Positions 15,069 to 23,506 of a stretch of 64,000 nucleotides of DNA are shown piece after piece. How positions within the stretch are numbered: the first letter of the stretch is position 1; every line of letters begins with the position of its first letter. Origin of the DNA: Aliiroseovarius salicola (GTDB lineage Bacteria; Pseudomonadota; Alphaproteobacteria; Rhodobacterales; Rhodobacteraceae); assembly GCF_027891095.1 (NCBI RefSeq), contig NZ_JAQIIO010000002.1, positions 1-64,000 of the forward strand. The letters run 5' to 3'. The translations under genes were made by a program, and so were the position numbers. The notes under the pieces are model-generated. The model had not been told where the DNA came from, searched no databases, and saw only the letters and a list, made by a program, of their open reading frames with translations.

Positions 15069-16265
15069 TTATTGCAGGTCGGCAAAAGCGCGCTGCAGGC
15101 GTTCCACGGCGTCCTCAACACGGGCGCCCTGGGTGGCCAGATTGAAGCGCTGGAACCCATCGCCACCGATGCCGAAAGACGGTCCGGGGCTGACCGCGAT
15201 CTTGGCATCGTCTCGGATCCGGGCAATCACCTCATCATGGCTCATTCCGGTGTCAGAGAAGTCGACCCAAGCCAGATAGGTGGATTGCAGAGGCAGGGAA
15301 CGCAGTCCAGGAATGGCGTTTACACCCGCATCAAAGATCTGGCGGTTTCGCTCCAGATGCGCAACCTGCTGGTCTACCCATTTCGCTCCCTCGGGCGAAT
15401 AAGCGGCGGTGATCATATCAACTGACAGCACGGCCGGGGCATAGTCCAAAGCTGCGAGGCGCTTTTTCATGGTCTTGCGCAACTCGGGATCAGCGATGAT
15501 CATGTTGCCGGTGCGTTGACCTGCGATATTGAATGTTTTTGAGGCCGCTGAAAGTGTGATCAGACGCGGCAGTGTCTCAGGTGCGGCCAGTGCCATTGGG
15601 ATATGTTTGTGGCCGGTATAAACAAGATCCTGATGGACCTCATCGGATACCAGAAAGAGATCATTGCGCTCTGCGAATTCAGCCACCGCGCGCTGCTCGT
15701 CCACGGTCCAGACGCGGCCCGATGGGTTATGAGGCGAGCAGAACAGGATCATCTTCTCGTTGCCGGTCAGGCGCGATTGCGCATCCTCGAGATCCAATGT
15801 GTAAAGATCCCCTTCGCGTTTCAGCGGGCATTCCACCACCTTGCGGTTGTTCTTGCCGATCTTCAATGCGAACTCGTGATAGACCGGCGTGAAGATCACC
15901 ACACCGTCACCCGGCTCTGTCCAGGTCTGCAGGCACAAGGCAATGGCATTGCCCAGCCCCTGGCTGGTCAGGATCCAATCGGTGTCGATTTTCCAGCCAT
16001 GACGGTTTTCCTGCCACCATGCGATGGCATTCAGATAGTCGGGATGTTCCCAAGAATAGCCAAAAATACCATGCTCGGCGGCCCTGCGAATGGCGTCGAT
16101 CACGCAGGGTGCGGTGGCATAGTCGCTGTCGGCCGTCCACATCGCCAACCCGTCTTCGGGGGAAACGCCAAAGAGACGCTCCATCTTGTCCCATTTGGAG
16201 GAATTGGTGCCGCGGCGGTCGATGAGTGTGTCAAATGTGGTCATGGTAGTGTCGTCGAGTGTCAT
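15069..16265 (-). CDS. MalY/PatB-type pyridoxal-phosphate C-S beta-lyase
   Basis: A 398-residue fold-type I PLP enzyme of the MalY/PatB cystathionine beta-lyase group, cleaving cystathionine or related thioethers to homocysteine, pyruvate and ammonia. Family start IDRRGTNSSKWD, the WTADSDYATAPCV loop, SPHNPSGRVW, SDEVHQDLVY and the PLP-lysine segment LSAASKTFNIAGQR are all present. The start at 16265 is supported by AGGAG 5 bases upstream; the longer frame to 16334 and the ATG at 16244 have no ribosome site. It is divergent from the deformylase cluster across 246 bases. Aminotransferase activity on other substrates cannot be excluded from sequence. Confidence 0.88.
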   Translation of the reverse strand: MTLDDTTMTTFDTLIDRRGTNSSKWDKMERLFGVSPEDGLAMWTADSDYATAPCVIDAIRRAAEHGIFGYSWEHPDYLNAIAWWQENRHGWKIDTDWILTSQGLGNAIALCLQTWTEPGDGVVIFTPVYHEFALKIGKNNRKVVECPLKREGDLYTLDLEDAQSRLTGNEKMILFCSPHNPSGRVWTVDEQRAVAEFAERNDLFLVSDEVHQDLVYTGHKHIPMALAAPETLPRLITLSAASKTFNIAGQRTGNMIIADPELRKTMKKRLAALDYAPAVLSVDMITAAYSPEGAKWVDQQVAHLERNRQIFDAGVNAIPGLRSLPLQSTYLAWVDFSDTGMSHDEVIARIRDDAKIAVSPGPSFGIGGDGFQRFNLATQGARVEDAVERLQRAFADLQ

Positions 16266-16511
16266 TTCATCTCCTGATCCGCGGCACGTTAGCGGCTTTC
16301 CCCAGCGAAGCAAGGGCTCTGTTTGGTGGTTCATTTATCTCTATTGTGGATAGGAATTGGAACCTATCTTTTGAACACGGATAAAAGTTGAGAAATTATC
16401 CTTCTCAATATTGGAATTGTGAGAAAATGTGATGAAAGCACCTGCCCAAACTTTCCAAAATGGGAAAATGCGCCCATTGCGCGGGCGCCTTCCTTGGCCT
16501 ACATCCCCCTT

Positions 16512-17039
16512 ATGACACTGCGAAATATCCTCATTCACCCCGATCCGCGCCTGAAAAAGGTCGCAGACTCTGTTCCTGATCTGTCGGACGAGCTGCGTCT
16601 TTTGGCCGAAGATATGCTGGAAACCATGTATGACGCGCCAGGCATTGGCCTTGCAGCGCCGCAGATTGGCATTTCAAAACGCCTGATCGTTTTGGATTGC
16701 GTGCGTGAGGACGACGAGCCGCCGCAACCGATGGTGATGTTCAACCCGGAGATCATTCGTGCTTCCGATGAGTTGAATGTCTATGAGGAAGGTTGCCTGT
16801 CGATCCCGGAGCAATTTGCCGAAGTCACCCGCCCAAAAGAGGTCGGCGTGCGTTGGCTGGATATGGATGGGAATGTTCAGGAGCGTGATTTTGACGGGCT
16901 TTGGGCCACCTGTGTCCAGCATGAGATTGACCACCTCGAGGGCAAGTTGTTCATCGACTATCTCAAGCCCCTGAAACGCCAGATGATCACCCGCAAGATG
17001 CAAAAGCTGAAACGTGACCTCGCGCGCGGCAAGGCATAG
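16512..17039 (+). CDS. def: Peptide deformylase
   Basis: A 175-residue metalloenzyme that removes the formyl group from nascent proteins at the ribosome exit. All three motifs are canonical: GIGLAAPQIG, EGCLSIP with the metal-ligating Cys, and QHEIDHLEGKLF with the catalytic Glu and two His ligands. ATG 16512 gives the normal length; the frame is open to 16419 but that part is unlike the family. No Shine-Dalgarno sequence is evident before 16512. It begins a three-gene cluster def, def-like, fmt, which pairs the formylating and deformylating enzymes. Confidence 0.95.
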   Translation: MTLRNILIHPDPRLKKVADSVPDLSDELRLLAEDMLETMYDAPGIGLAAPQIGISKRLIVLDCVREDDEPPQPMVMFNPEIIRASDELNVYEEGCLSIPEQFAEVTRPKEVGVRWLDMDGNVQERDFDGLWATCVQHEIDHLEGKLFIDYLKPLKRQMITRKMQKLKRDLARGKA

Positions 17040-17048
17040 GGGATTGGT

Positions 17049-17555
17049 ATGAGCGTGACCTCGCACCGCCCTTATGTGATGTGGCCCAACAAGGCGCTGC
17101 GCAGTGTGGCTGACCAGGTTGCAGAGGTCACCGACGACGTTCGTGCGATCTGGGATGAGATGATCTTTGCGATGGACAGCATGCCGGGCGTTGGTTTGGC
17201 CGCCCCGCAGCTCGGCATCAACCTGCGTTTGGCCGTCGTGGATGCCTCTGACGAACGCGGGCAGGCGATCCGCATGGCAAACCCCGAGATTCTGCACGCC
17301 TCAACCCAAATGCGCACGCATCAGGAAGGCAGCCCCAATTTGCCTGGTGTTTGGGCCGAAATCGACAGGCCCCGCGCCGTGACAGTGCGCTTCATGAATG
17401 AAAAGGGTGAGATCGAAGAGCGCGATTTTGTGCATCTCTGGGCGACCTCGGTTCAACACCAGATCGATCACCTGAATGGAAAGATGTATTTCGATCACCT
17501 TTCCAAAGTGAAGCGCGATATGTTGGTCAAGAAGGCGAGGAAGCTGAAGAAATGA
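17049..17555 (+). CDS. Peptide deformylase-like protein lacking catalytic residues
   Basis: A 168-residue def paralogue. Motif 1 is kept ([10 protein letters not shown]), but motif 2 reads EGSPNLP instead of EGCLSxP, losing the Cys metal ligand, and motif 3 reads QHQIDHL instead of QHExDHL, losing the catalytic Glu. The rest of the fold is normal length and colinear, the reading frame is intact, and it sits 9 bases after def and overlaps fmt by 4 (ATGA), so it is translated and probably maintained. A regulatory, peptide-binding or ribosome-binding role is conceivable; deformylase activity is unlikely. Confidence 0.88.
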   Translation: MSVTSHRPYVMWPNKALRSVADQVAEVTDDVRAIWDEMIFAMDSMPGVGLAAPQLGINLRLAVVDASDERGQAIRMANPEILHASTQMRTHQEGSPNLPGVWAEIDRPRAVTVRFMNEKGEIEERDFVHLWATSVQHQIDHLNGKMYFDHLSKVKRDMLVKKARKLKK

Positions 17556-18451
17556 AACTGGCCTTCATGGGATCCCCCGAGTTCTCGGTTCCGGTGCTTG
17601 ATGCGCTGGTTGAAGCCGGACATGAGATTGCTGCGGTCTACTGTCAGCCTCCGCGCCCAGCTGGTCGTGGCAAGAAAGACCGTCCGGGCCCCGTGCACAT
17701 GCGTGCAGCAGAACTTGGTCTAGAAGTGCGTCATCCGGCGTCCCTCAAGGGAGAAGATGAGCGGGCCGAGTTTGCCGCGCTGGATCTCGATGCGGCAGTT
17801 GTGGTCGCTTATGGGCTGATCTTGCCGCAAGCCATTCTGGACGCACCGAAACACGGCTGTCTGAACATCCACGCGTCTTTGTTGCCCCGTTGGCGGGGAG
17901 CAGCCCCGATTCATCGTGCGATCATGGCCGGAGATGCGGAAACGGGGATCTGCATCATGCAGATGGAAGCAGGGTTGGACACAGGTCCGGTTTTGCTGCG
18001 TGAGGCGACTGCAATCGGGATCGAAGAAACCACGTTGCAACTGCATGATCGGCTGGCACCCATGGGCGCACGGATGATCGTTCAGGCACTTGCGCAGTTG
18101 GACGAGCTGTTGCCCGAGCCGCAGGCTGAAGATGGTGTGACATACGCCGAAAAGATCCTGAAGGACGAAGCTCGGATTGATTGGAGCAAACCCGCGATTG
18201 AGGTGGATCGGCTGATCCGTGGTCTGTCGCCGTTTCCAGGCGCCAAGTGTGACATTGCCGGTGAGCAGGTCAAACTGCTGGGATCGCGTCTGGCCGACGG
18301 GATCGGTGCGCCTGGGCAAGTGCTGTCGAGGATGACCATTGCATGTGGCAATGGTGCTGTGGAAATCACGCGGGCTCAAAGGCCGGGGAAAAAGGCGATG
18401 TCTTCTGAAGATTTCCTGCGCGGCAGTAAGTTGCCGGAATTCCTGGGTTGA
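17552..18451 (+). CDS. fmt: Methionyl-tRNA formyltransferase
   Basis: A 299-residue enzyme that formylates initiator Met-tRNA using 10-formyl-THF. The N-terminal Rossmann domain starts [19 protein letters not shown] and contains [11 protein letters not shown] and the formyltransferase signature [20 protein letters not shown] with the catalytic Asn and His; the C-terminal domain contains [10 protein letters not shown]. It starts within the stop of the def-like gene. Immediately after the stop lies an 88-base simple repeat rather than a usual terminator. Confidence 0.96.
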   Translation: MKLAFMGSPEFSVPVLDALVEAGHEIAAVYCQPPRPAGRGKKDRPGPVHMRAAELGLEVRHPASLKGEDERAEFAALDLDAAVVVAYGLILPQAILDAPKHGCLNIHASLLPRWRGAAPIHRAIMAGDAETGICIMQMEAGLDTGPVLLREATAIGIEETTLQLHDRLAPMGARMIVQALAQLDELLPEPQAEDGVTYAEKILKDEARIDWSKPAIEVDRLIRGLSPFPGAKCDIAGEQVKLLGSRLADGIGAPGQVLSRMTIACGNGAVEITRAQRPGKKAMSSEDFLRGSKLPEFLG

Positions 18452-18476
18452 CAGGCAAGCCCCTGTTGCCTCCTCC

Positions 18477-18564
18477 TTTTCTAGTTTTCTAGTTTTCTAG
18501 TTTTCTAGTTTTCTAGTTTTCTAGTTTTCTAGTTTTCTAGTTTTCTAGTTTTCTAGTTTTCTAG
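18477..18564. repeat. Octanucleotide tandem repeat (TTTTCTAG), 11 perfect copies
   Basis: Eleven uninterrupted copies of the 8-base unit TTTTCTAG begin 26 bases after the fmt stop and end 45 bases before the start of a GlsB/YeaQ-like gene. The AT-rich, CTAG-bearing unit is alien to the surrounding GC-rich DNA, and CTAG is usually rare in such genomes. Perfect identity implies recent expansion or active slippage. It lies where a promoter for the next gene would be. Confidence 0.97.
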
Positions 18565-18609
18565 CCAGCCTGACTTTGAATTGCCGACCTCAGCCACCAT
18601 ATCATTGTC

Positions 18610-18846
18610 ATGAGTATATTATTTCTCGTCATCATAGGCATTGCAGCCGGATTTCTCGCAACACGATTGATGGGGGTCGAAGCTGACCTGCCCACAACGA
18701 TTGCCATTGGCGTGCTGGGGGCGCTGGTTGGCGGACTACTGCTGCGTGGGGTGGCGGCACTTTTCGGCATGGCATCCGGGTTTGTCGGGGCAGTGCTGGG
18801 TGCGCTGGCCGTGTTGTGGATCTACAAGACCTATTTGAAAAAGTGA
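18610..18846 (+). CDS. GlsB/YeaQ/YmgE-family small membrane protein
   Basis: 78 residues with three hydrophobic helices (ILFLVIIGIAAGFLATRLM, TTIAIGVLGALVGGLLL and GFVGAVLGALAVLWIYKTY) and the glycine-zipper pattern of the transglycosylase-associated/YeaQ family, small inner-membrane proteins often tied to stress responses. Length and topology fit. Its promoter would overlap or adjoin the TTTTCTAG array that ends 45 bases upstream, so repeat length could tune its expression. Function in this organism is unknown. Confidence 0.8.
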   Translation: MSILFLVIIGIAAGFLATRLMGVEADLPTTIAIGVLGALVGGLLLRGVAALFGMASGFVGAVLGALAVLWIYKTYLKK

Positions 18847-18872
18847 CGGGAAATGGCCCCGCTTAATATTCG

Positions 18873-18888
18873 TTAACCATACATTAAC
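18873..18888 (+). promoter_or_regulatory. Perfect CtrA-type box TTAA-N7-TTAAC
   Basis: TTAA at 18873 and TTAAC at 18884 are separated by exactly 7 bases, the consensus full site of the alphaproteobacterial response regulator CtrA; a third TTAA lies at 18863. The box is 23 bases before the start of a secreted protein gene. CtrA itself is not in this window. Confidence 0.45.
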
Positions 18889-18910
18889 CACCGCATTTCA
18901 GAATGCGGGC

Positions 18911-19582
18911 ATGATCACGTTACGATCTCTTGTTGCTCTGATGGCTGCTGTGTCGTGCCAGATGCCCCCCAGTCCGGCTGAGGCCGGAGCCTGGCCTCGC
19001 AAGGATGGCGAATGGTTCATATCTATTCAGGCGACGCAGGACTGGGGGAATTGGGTCAATTACCCAAAGGTCTCAACTTATCTGGAATATGGGCTTACCG
19101 ATGTCTGGACCATCGGAGGGCGTATAGAACATGACCTGCAAACCTATGAGACAAGTGAAGCCGAGCTGTTTGTACGCCGGGCGTTTCCCACGGTGCTGAC
19201 CTGGCAGTTGGCCGCTGGGATGACCTTCTCAGAGACAACCGAGGGCACTTTGTCCTTCAAACCGAGCTTTCATCTTGGGAAGGGGTTCGAAACGCGGTGG
19301 GGCAATGGCTGGATGGACGCGTTGATCAAGGTGGAGTTGCCGGTTGAGGAGGGGGCTGGTTCAGTCGGCGCATTCGCCCAAATTGGCCTTAAACCTCATG
19401 AGTGTCTATTAACAATGATCTCTGTTGATGCTCATGCGGACAAATTCAACACCACTGTGAAGCTGCTTCCATCACTTGCTTGGGAGGTGCGACCCGGAAG
19501 GCATATTCAGGTCGAATGGAGCGAGACCGTTACTCCCGCCCCGGAAGGAAAACTCTCACTCGGGATATGGATGAGCTTTTAG
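18911..19582 (+). CDS. Secreted beta-rich protein of unknown function
   Basis: 223 residues. The N-terminus is a signal sequence (ITLRSLVALMAAVSCQM, with cleavage probably near PAEAG), so export is likely. The mature part alternates strands rich in Trp, Tyr and Phe (GEWFISIQATQDWGNWVNYP, YLEYGLTDVWTIGGRIEHDL, FKPSFHLGKGFETRW) and ends with Phe (GIWMSF), features of small outer-membrane beta-barrels or surface-layer porin-like proteins. I do not recognise a named family. It has its own upstream region with a CtrA-type box and converges on rnhA with 2 bases between. Confidence 0.75.
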   Translation: MITLRSLVALMAAVSCQMPPSPAEAGAWPRKDGEWFISIQATQDWGNWVNYPKVSTYLEYGLTDVWTIGGRIEHDLQTYETSEAELFVRRAFPTVLTWQLAAGMTFSETTEGTLSFKPSFHLGKGFETRWGNGWMDALIKVELPVEEGAGSVGAFAQIGLKPHECLLTMISVDAHADKFNTTVKLLPSLAWEVRPGRHIQVEWSETVTPAPEGKLSLGIWMSF

Positions 19583-19584
19583 GC

Positions 19585-20037
19585 TCAGTCCTTGAACGGT
19601 GCCATCCCTGCACGGGCCAATTCGTCCGCACGTTCATTTTCCGGGTGGCCGGCGTGGCCTTTGACCCATTCCCATGTCACATGGTGGCGCGATTGTGCCG
19701 CATCCAGCCGTTGCCATAGTTCTACATTTTTCACGGGTTTTTTTGACGCGGTTTTCCACCCGTTTTTCTTCCAACCAAAAATCCAGCCAGTCACACCGTT
19801 TTTCACATAAGCGCTGTCGGTCACCACCGTAATTGCACAGGGTTTTCCCAATGTTTCCAGAGCCATGATTGCGGCCATCAGCTCCATCTGATTGTTGGTG
19901 GTCAGTGCCTCACCCCCCTTGAGCTTGCGCTCTTTGACGACGGTGTCACCTTCCTTCGCTTGCAGAAGCGCCCCCCAACCACCGGGCCCCGGATTTCCTG
20001 AGCAAGCACCATCCGTATACGCAAAGAACTCAGCCAT
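19585..20037 (-). CDS. rnhA: Ribonuclease HI
   Basis: A 150-residue endonuclease degrading RNA in RNA-DNA hybrids. The carboxylate active site is complete: [16 protein letters not shown] (Asp), [14 protein letters not shown] (Glu), [15 protein letters not shown] (Asp), and the C-terminal [17 protein letters not shown] (His, Asp). Length is typical. Its start overlaps the upstream methyltransferase gene by 8 bases on the same strand, so the two are probably cotranscribed. Confidence 0.97.
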   Translation of the reverse strand: MAEFFAYTDGACSGNPGPGGWGALLQAKEGDTVVKERKLKGGEALTTNNQMELMAAIMALETLGKPCAITVVTDSAYVKNGVTGWIFGWKKNGWKTASKKPVKNVELWQRLDAAQSRHHVTWEWVKGHAGHPENERADELARAGMAPFKD

Positions 20038-20629
20038 TTGTCACCTTTTTCGCCTGTATCACGATCCACTCGGAGGACCATCCATCAAGCCCTTCGCCCG
20101 CCCCCAGGATGTGCGCATAGGGTAGAAAGCCAGCAGAGGTCAACAGGGCCTCAATCTCATCTTGTTGATAGTAGGCATAGAAGCGACCCAGCCTGTCCCG
20201 AGCTTCACCGGAACCCAGCTTGAGGCCGATATGTATAATGCCTTCCGGTTTCATAAGGGTATGCAGGCGGTTCAGCATGTCGGGCATGTCGCATCGGGGC
20301 ATATGCAGTAGGCTGAAATTGGCAAAAATGCCGTTAAATTCCGCAGTGCCACTCACGTCCTGAAAGAGTTCTTGCCGAGCGGATACTCCCAGTTCGCTTG
20401 CCCGTGCCACCATGGCCGGTGATCCATCCACCGCATCTACTGTCAAGCCGTGATCCATCATGGCGCGGGCGCTTAATCCGGGGCCGCAGCCCAGATCGAG
20501 CACATAGGCAGATTGGGGTAAGGCGGTGATAAACTCCGACAGACCCGGTGTGGATCTTTGTGCGACGCGGGTTTCATACTCCGCAGCCTGCGTGTCATAA
20601 ACCTTGAGTGTCTGGCGATCAGCACTCAT
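20030..20629 (-). CDS. Class I SAM-dependent methyltransferase
   Basis: 199 residues with the glycine-rich motif [20 protein letters not shown], motif II acidic turn [14 protein letters not shown], and a motif IV/post-IV region [12 protein letters not shown]. It resembles the ubiquinone/menaquinone-type or general small-molecule methyltransferases (Methyltransf_11/25); the substrate cannot be told. The C-terminus contains [19 protein letters not shown], a common substrate-cap element. It overlaps rnhA by 8 bases and lies just downstream of ispH on the same strand. Confidence 0.82.
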   Translation of the reverse strand: MSADRQTLKVYDTQAAEYETRVAQRSTPGLSEFITALPQSAYVLDLGCGPGLSARAMMDHGLTVDAVDGSPAMVARASELGVSARQELFQDVSGTAEFNGIFANFSLLHMPRCDMPDMLNRLHTLMKPEGIIHIGLKLGSGEARDRLGRFYAYYQQDEIEALLTSAGFLPYAHILGAGEGLDGWSSEWIVIQAKKVTNG

Positions 20630-20672
20630 GCCTTCTTAACGACCAATAGCACTGTACCCAAAAATGCCCAGC

Positions 20673-21638
20673 TCATGACGCTTGTTTTTCGCGCAATACA
20701 CGAGGTACTTTGAATTCGATGTTCTCTTGCGCGGATTCCACCATTTCGAGGGTCACGTTGTACCGATCCCGGAAGGCGTTGATCACCTCGTCCACCAGAA
20801 CTTGCGGCGCTGAAGCGCCTGCGGTCAGGCCCACAGCCGCCACACCCTCCAAGGATCGCCAGTCGATTTCCGAGGCGCGTTGCACCAGCATCGAATAGTC
20901 ACATCCATTGGCCTGGGCCACCTCAACCAAACGGCGCGAATTGGAGCTATTGGGGGCACCGATTACCAAAAGCGCTTGCACTTTGGGGGCCACAGCTTTG
21001 ACCGCGTGCTGGCGGTTGGTGGTGGCGTAGCAGATGTCTTCTTTGTGAGGGCCGATGATGGACGGGAAGCGCTCACGCAAGGCGGCGACGATGCCTGCGG
21101 TGTCATCTACGGACAGGGTGGTCTGGGTGATATAGGCCAGTTGCGTCGGATCACGCGGTTCGAGTGTGGCCACGTCCTCGGCGGTTTCCACCAGAATAAC
21201 TTCGCCCTCAGGCAACTGCCCCATGGTGCCGATGGTTTCCGGGTGGCCTGCGTGGCCGATCATCACCATTTGCAGCCCGTTGTCATGGTGCCGCTCGGCC
21301 TCGATATGCACTTTCGAAACCAACGGGCAGGTGGCGTCCACATAGACCATCTCGCGGCGGCCGGCTTCGGCGGGGACGGATTTCGCCACACCATGGGCCG
21401 AGAAGATCACCGGGCGGTCATCCGGGCATTCGTCCAATTCCTCGACAAACACAGCACCCTTGTCGCGCAGCCCGTCCACGACGAATTTGTTATGCACGAT
21501 CTCATGGCGCACATAGATCGGCGCCCCCCATTTCTCGATCGCCATCTCGACAATCTTGATGGCGCGATCCACCCCCGCGCAGAATCCGTTGGGGGCGGCG
21601 AGATAGAGGGTGAGGGCAGGTTTTGTGTCTGTGGTCAT
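20673..21638 (-). CDS. ispH: 4-hydroxy-3-methylbut-2-enyl diphosphate reductase
   Basis: A 321-residue Fe-S enzyme, last step of the MEP pathway to IPP and DMAPP. The three cluster cysteines are visible: [26 protein letters not shown], and the late [12 protein letters not shown], with the substrate-binding [14 protein letters not shown] and TAGASAP loops. ATG 21638 with GGAG upstream gives the normal start ([19 protein letters not shown]); a GTG at 21680 adds only unrelated residues. It lies in a minus-strand group with methyltransferase and rnhA. Confidence 0.96.
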   Translation of the reverse strand: MTTDTKPALTLYLAAPNGFCAGVDRAIKIVEMAIEKWGAPIYVRHEIVHNKFVVDGLRDKGAVFVEELDECPDDRPVIFSAHGVAKSVPAEAGRREMVYVDATCPLVSKVHIEAERHHDNGLQMVMIGHAGHPETIGTMGQLPEGEVILVETAEDVATLEPRDPTQLAYITQTTLSVDDTAGIVAALRERFPSIIGPHKEDICYATTNRQHAVKAVAPKVQALLVIGAPNSSNSRRLVEVAQANGCDYSMLVQRASEIDWRSLEGVAAVGLTAGASAPQVLVDEVINAFRDRYNVTLEMVESAQENIEFKVPRVLREKQAS

Positions 21639-21778
21639 GACGCGCAGTCTCCGGTCGATCCGAGATATGGACCCTTTCACGGCCAGTTGTGCCGCAAAAC
21701 CGCCGTGTAGAAAAGGGGATAGACGAGGAATGAATAAGCCGAGGCGATGCCCCGGCTTTCAGATAGCTTTCTGGCTGA

Positions 21779-22339
21779 TTATTCGTCTGCCGGACCTTCG
21801 CGGTCAAATTCCCGTGGCGGGCGACCGATCACATCCTTGAGCTCGTCCAGTTCAATGAAATTATCGGCCTGGCGGCGAAGTTCGTCTGCGATCATCGGGG
21901 GTTGGCTGCGGATGGTCGAAACGACCGAAACCCGGACACCTTTGCGTTGCATGGCGGCCACGAGAGGTTTGAAATCTCCATCCCCGGAGAACAGCACCGC
22001 GTGATCAATGTGATCTGCCAATTCCAGCGCGTCTACCGTGAGCTCGATATCCATGTTACCCTTCACCTTCCGGCGACCCATGGAATCCGTATATTCCTTG
22101 GCCGGCTTGGTCACCATCGAGAAGCCGTTGTAATGCAACCAATCGACCAGTGGGCGGATCGGTGAATACTCGTCATTCTCGAGAAGGGCGGTGTAATAGA
22201 ATGCGCGCAGCAATTTGCCTCGGCGCATGAATTCCTGACGAAGGAGTTTGTAGTCGATGTCAAACCCGAGGGACTTAGCCGCTGCATAGAGGTTTGATCC
22301 ATCGATGAACAGCGCAAGCCGTTCGTCGCGATAAAACAT
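21779..22339 (-). CDS. NYN-domain (LabA/DUF88-like) putative RNase
   Basis: 186 residues of the NYN (PIN-like) nuclease fold: the N-terminal acidic motif ALFIDGSNLYAAAKSLG, the basic middle KGNMDIELTVDALELA, and the third acidic cluster AVLFSGDGDFKPLVAAMQRKG, giving the four Asp residues expected for Mg-dependent RNA cleavage. An acidic tail follows. Members include cyanobacterial LabA and many uncharacterised bacterial proteins. It is separated from ispH by 140 bases and divergent from folK across 98 bases. The RNA target is unknown. Confidence 0.88.
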   Translation of the reverse strand: MFYRDERLALFIDGSNLYAAAKSLGFDIDYKLLRQEFMRRGKLLRAFYYTALLENDEYSPIRPLVDWLHYNGFSMVTKPAKEYTDSMGRRKVKGNMDIELTVDALELADHIDHAVLFSGDGDFKPLVAAMQRKGVRVSVVSTIRSQPPMIADELRRQADNFIELDELKDVIGRPPREFDREGPADE

Positions 22340-22437
22340 TTATGGTCCTTTCCAATTTTCCTTCGTCAACAATTCCGTGAGTGAGTATGAGTGTGGCTGT
22401 TAACGAATTATAAAGCGCAATCTAGGGTAAGAATCGG

Positions 22438-23025
22438 ATGCCGCAAGCAGCAAATGTAGACAAGTATAGCATAAAACGACTTGTGGCGCTTGGAAGCAAT
22501 ACAAGTACTGATTTGGCATTATCTCATGAGTTGGTTCGAGATGCAATATTGCAACTGGAAGAAGAGGGGCTGCGAATCAATGCAATCAGCCGATTCTACC
22601 GAACCCCGTGTTTTCCGGTGGGCGCTGGACCGGATTTTGTGAATGCGGCCGTCGAAGTTGAGAGCGCTCTGAGCAATCGCGATCTGTTGGATCTGTTTCA
22701 TCAAGTGGAGGCAAAATATGGCCGCGAACGCCCGTCTCGCTGGGCGCCTCGAACGCTCGACATCGACCTGATTGCAAGCGGGGATGATGTGGCCCCGGAT
22801 CGGGCCACGCTTACCCAGTGGATCGACCTGCCGCTCGACGTGCAAAAAAGGGAGGCGCCGGATCAGCTGATATTGCCGCATCCACGCCTTCAGGATCGTG
22901 GATTTGTACTGATTCCCCTGATGGATATCGCCGCTGATTGGCAGCACCCTCTACTGGGTAAAACGATCGCGCAAATGGTTGATGCCTTGCCTGATCAGGA
23001 AAAAAACGCAATTGAACCGCTGTAA
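22438..23025 (+). CDS. folK: 6-hydroxymethyl-7,8-dihydropterin pyrophosphokinase
   Basis: 195 residues. HPPK transfers pyrophosphate from ATP to hydroxymethyl-dihydropterin in folate synthesis. Signature elements: VALGSNTSTDLALS, SRFYRTPCFPVGAGPDFVNAAVEVES, and RWAPRTLDIDLIASGDD, the last carrying the Mg-binding aspartates, then LILPHPRLQDRGFVLIPLMDI. It is longer than the E. coli enzyme (about 160) because of an insert between the DIDL motif and the HPR motif. It precedes rpoZ by 91 bases. Confidence 0.94.
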   Translation: MPQAANVDKYSIKRLVALGSNTSTDLALSHELVRDAILQLEEEGLRINAISRFYRTPCFPVGAGPDFVNAAVEVESALSNRDLLDLFHQVEAKYGRERPSRWAPRTLDIDLIASGDDVAPDRATLTQWIDLPLDVQKREAPDQLILPHPRLQDRGFVLIPLMDIAADWQHPLLGKTIAQMVDALPDQEKNAIEPL

Positions 23026-23116
23026 AACAGGACGCTCGGGCAAATTCAGCTTGTAAACATGTTTTCCGCCCCCTAAATAGGCGGTTCACATCCCCTTGCA
23101 AGGAATGGAGCTGCAC

Positions 23117-23473
23117 ATGGCCCGCGTTACGGTCGAAGATTGCGTTGATAAGGTCCCGAACCGGTTTGAACTGGTAATGCTGGCGTCGCACCGCGCCCGC
23201 GAAATCTCGGCTGGTGCCGAAATCACCGTGGATCGCGACAACGACAAGAACCCTGTTGTATCGCTGCGCGAGATTGCAGACGAAACCCAGACGGCTGATG
23301 AACTGCGCGAGCGCATGATCGAAAGCCATCAGACCCAGATCGAAGTGGACGAACCAGAAGAAGACCAGATGGCTCTTCTCATGGGTGCCGAAGCTGCGGA
23401 CAAGCCGGAAGACGACGACTTGTCGGAAGAAAAGCTCCTGCGCGCGCTGATGGAAGCGCAAGGCCAGGGCTGA
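23117..23473 (+). CDS. rpoZ: RNA polymerase omega subunit
   Basis: 118 residues: [30 protein letters not shown] is the standard omega core that folds around the beta' C-terminus, followed by [16 protein letters not shown] and an extended acidic tail typical of alphaproteobacteria. The ribosome site AAGGAATGGAG favours ATG 23117 over the in-frame ATGs at 23096 and 23105. It is followed after 33 bases by the (p)ppGpp synthetase/hydrolase, the usual pairing, since omega also forms part of a ppGpp site. Confidence 0.96.
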   Translation: MARVTVEDCVDKVPNRFELVMLASHRAREISAGAEITVDRDNDKNPVVSLREIADETQTADELRERMIESHQTQIEVDEPEEDQMALLMGAEAADKPEDDDLSEEKLLRALMEAQGQG

Positions 23474-23506
23474 GTACGGTCTGACGAGCATTCGGGGTAT
23501 ACATCG

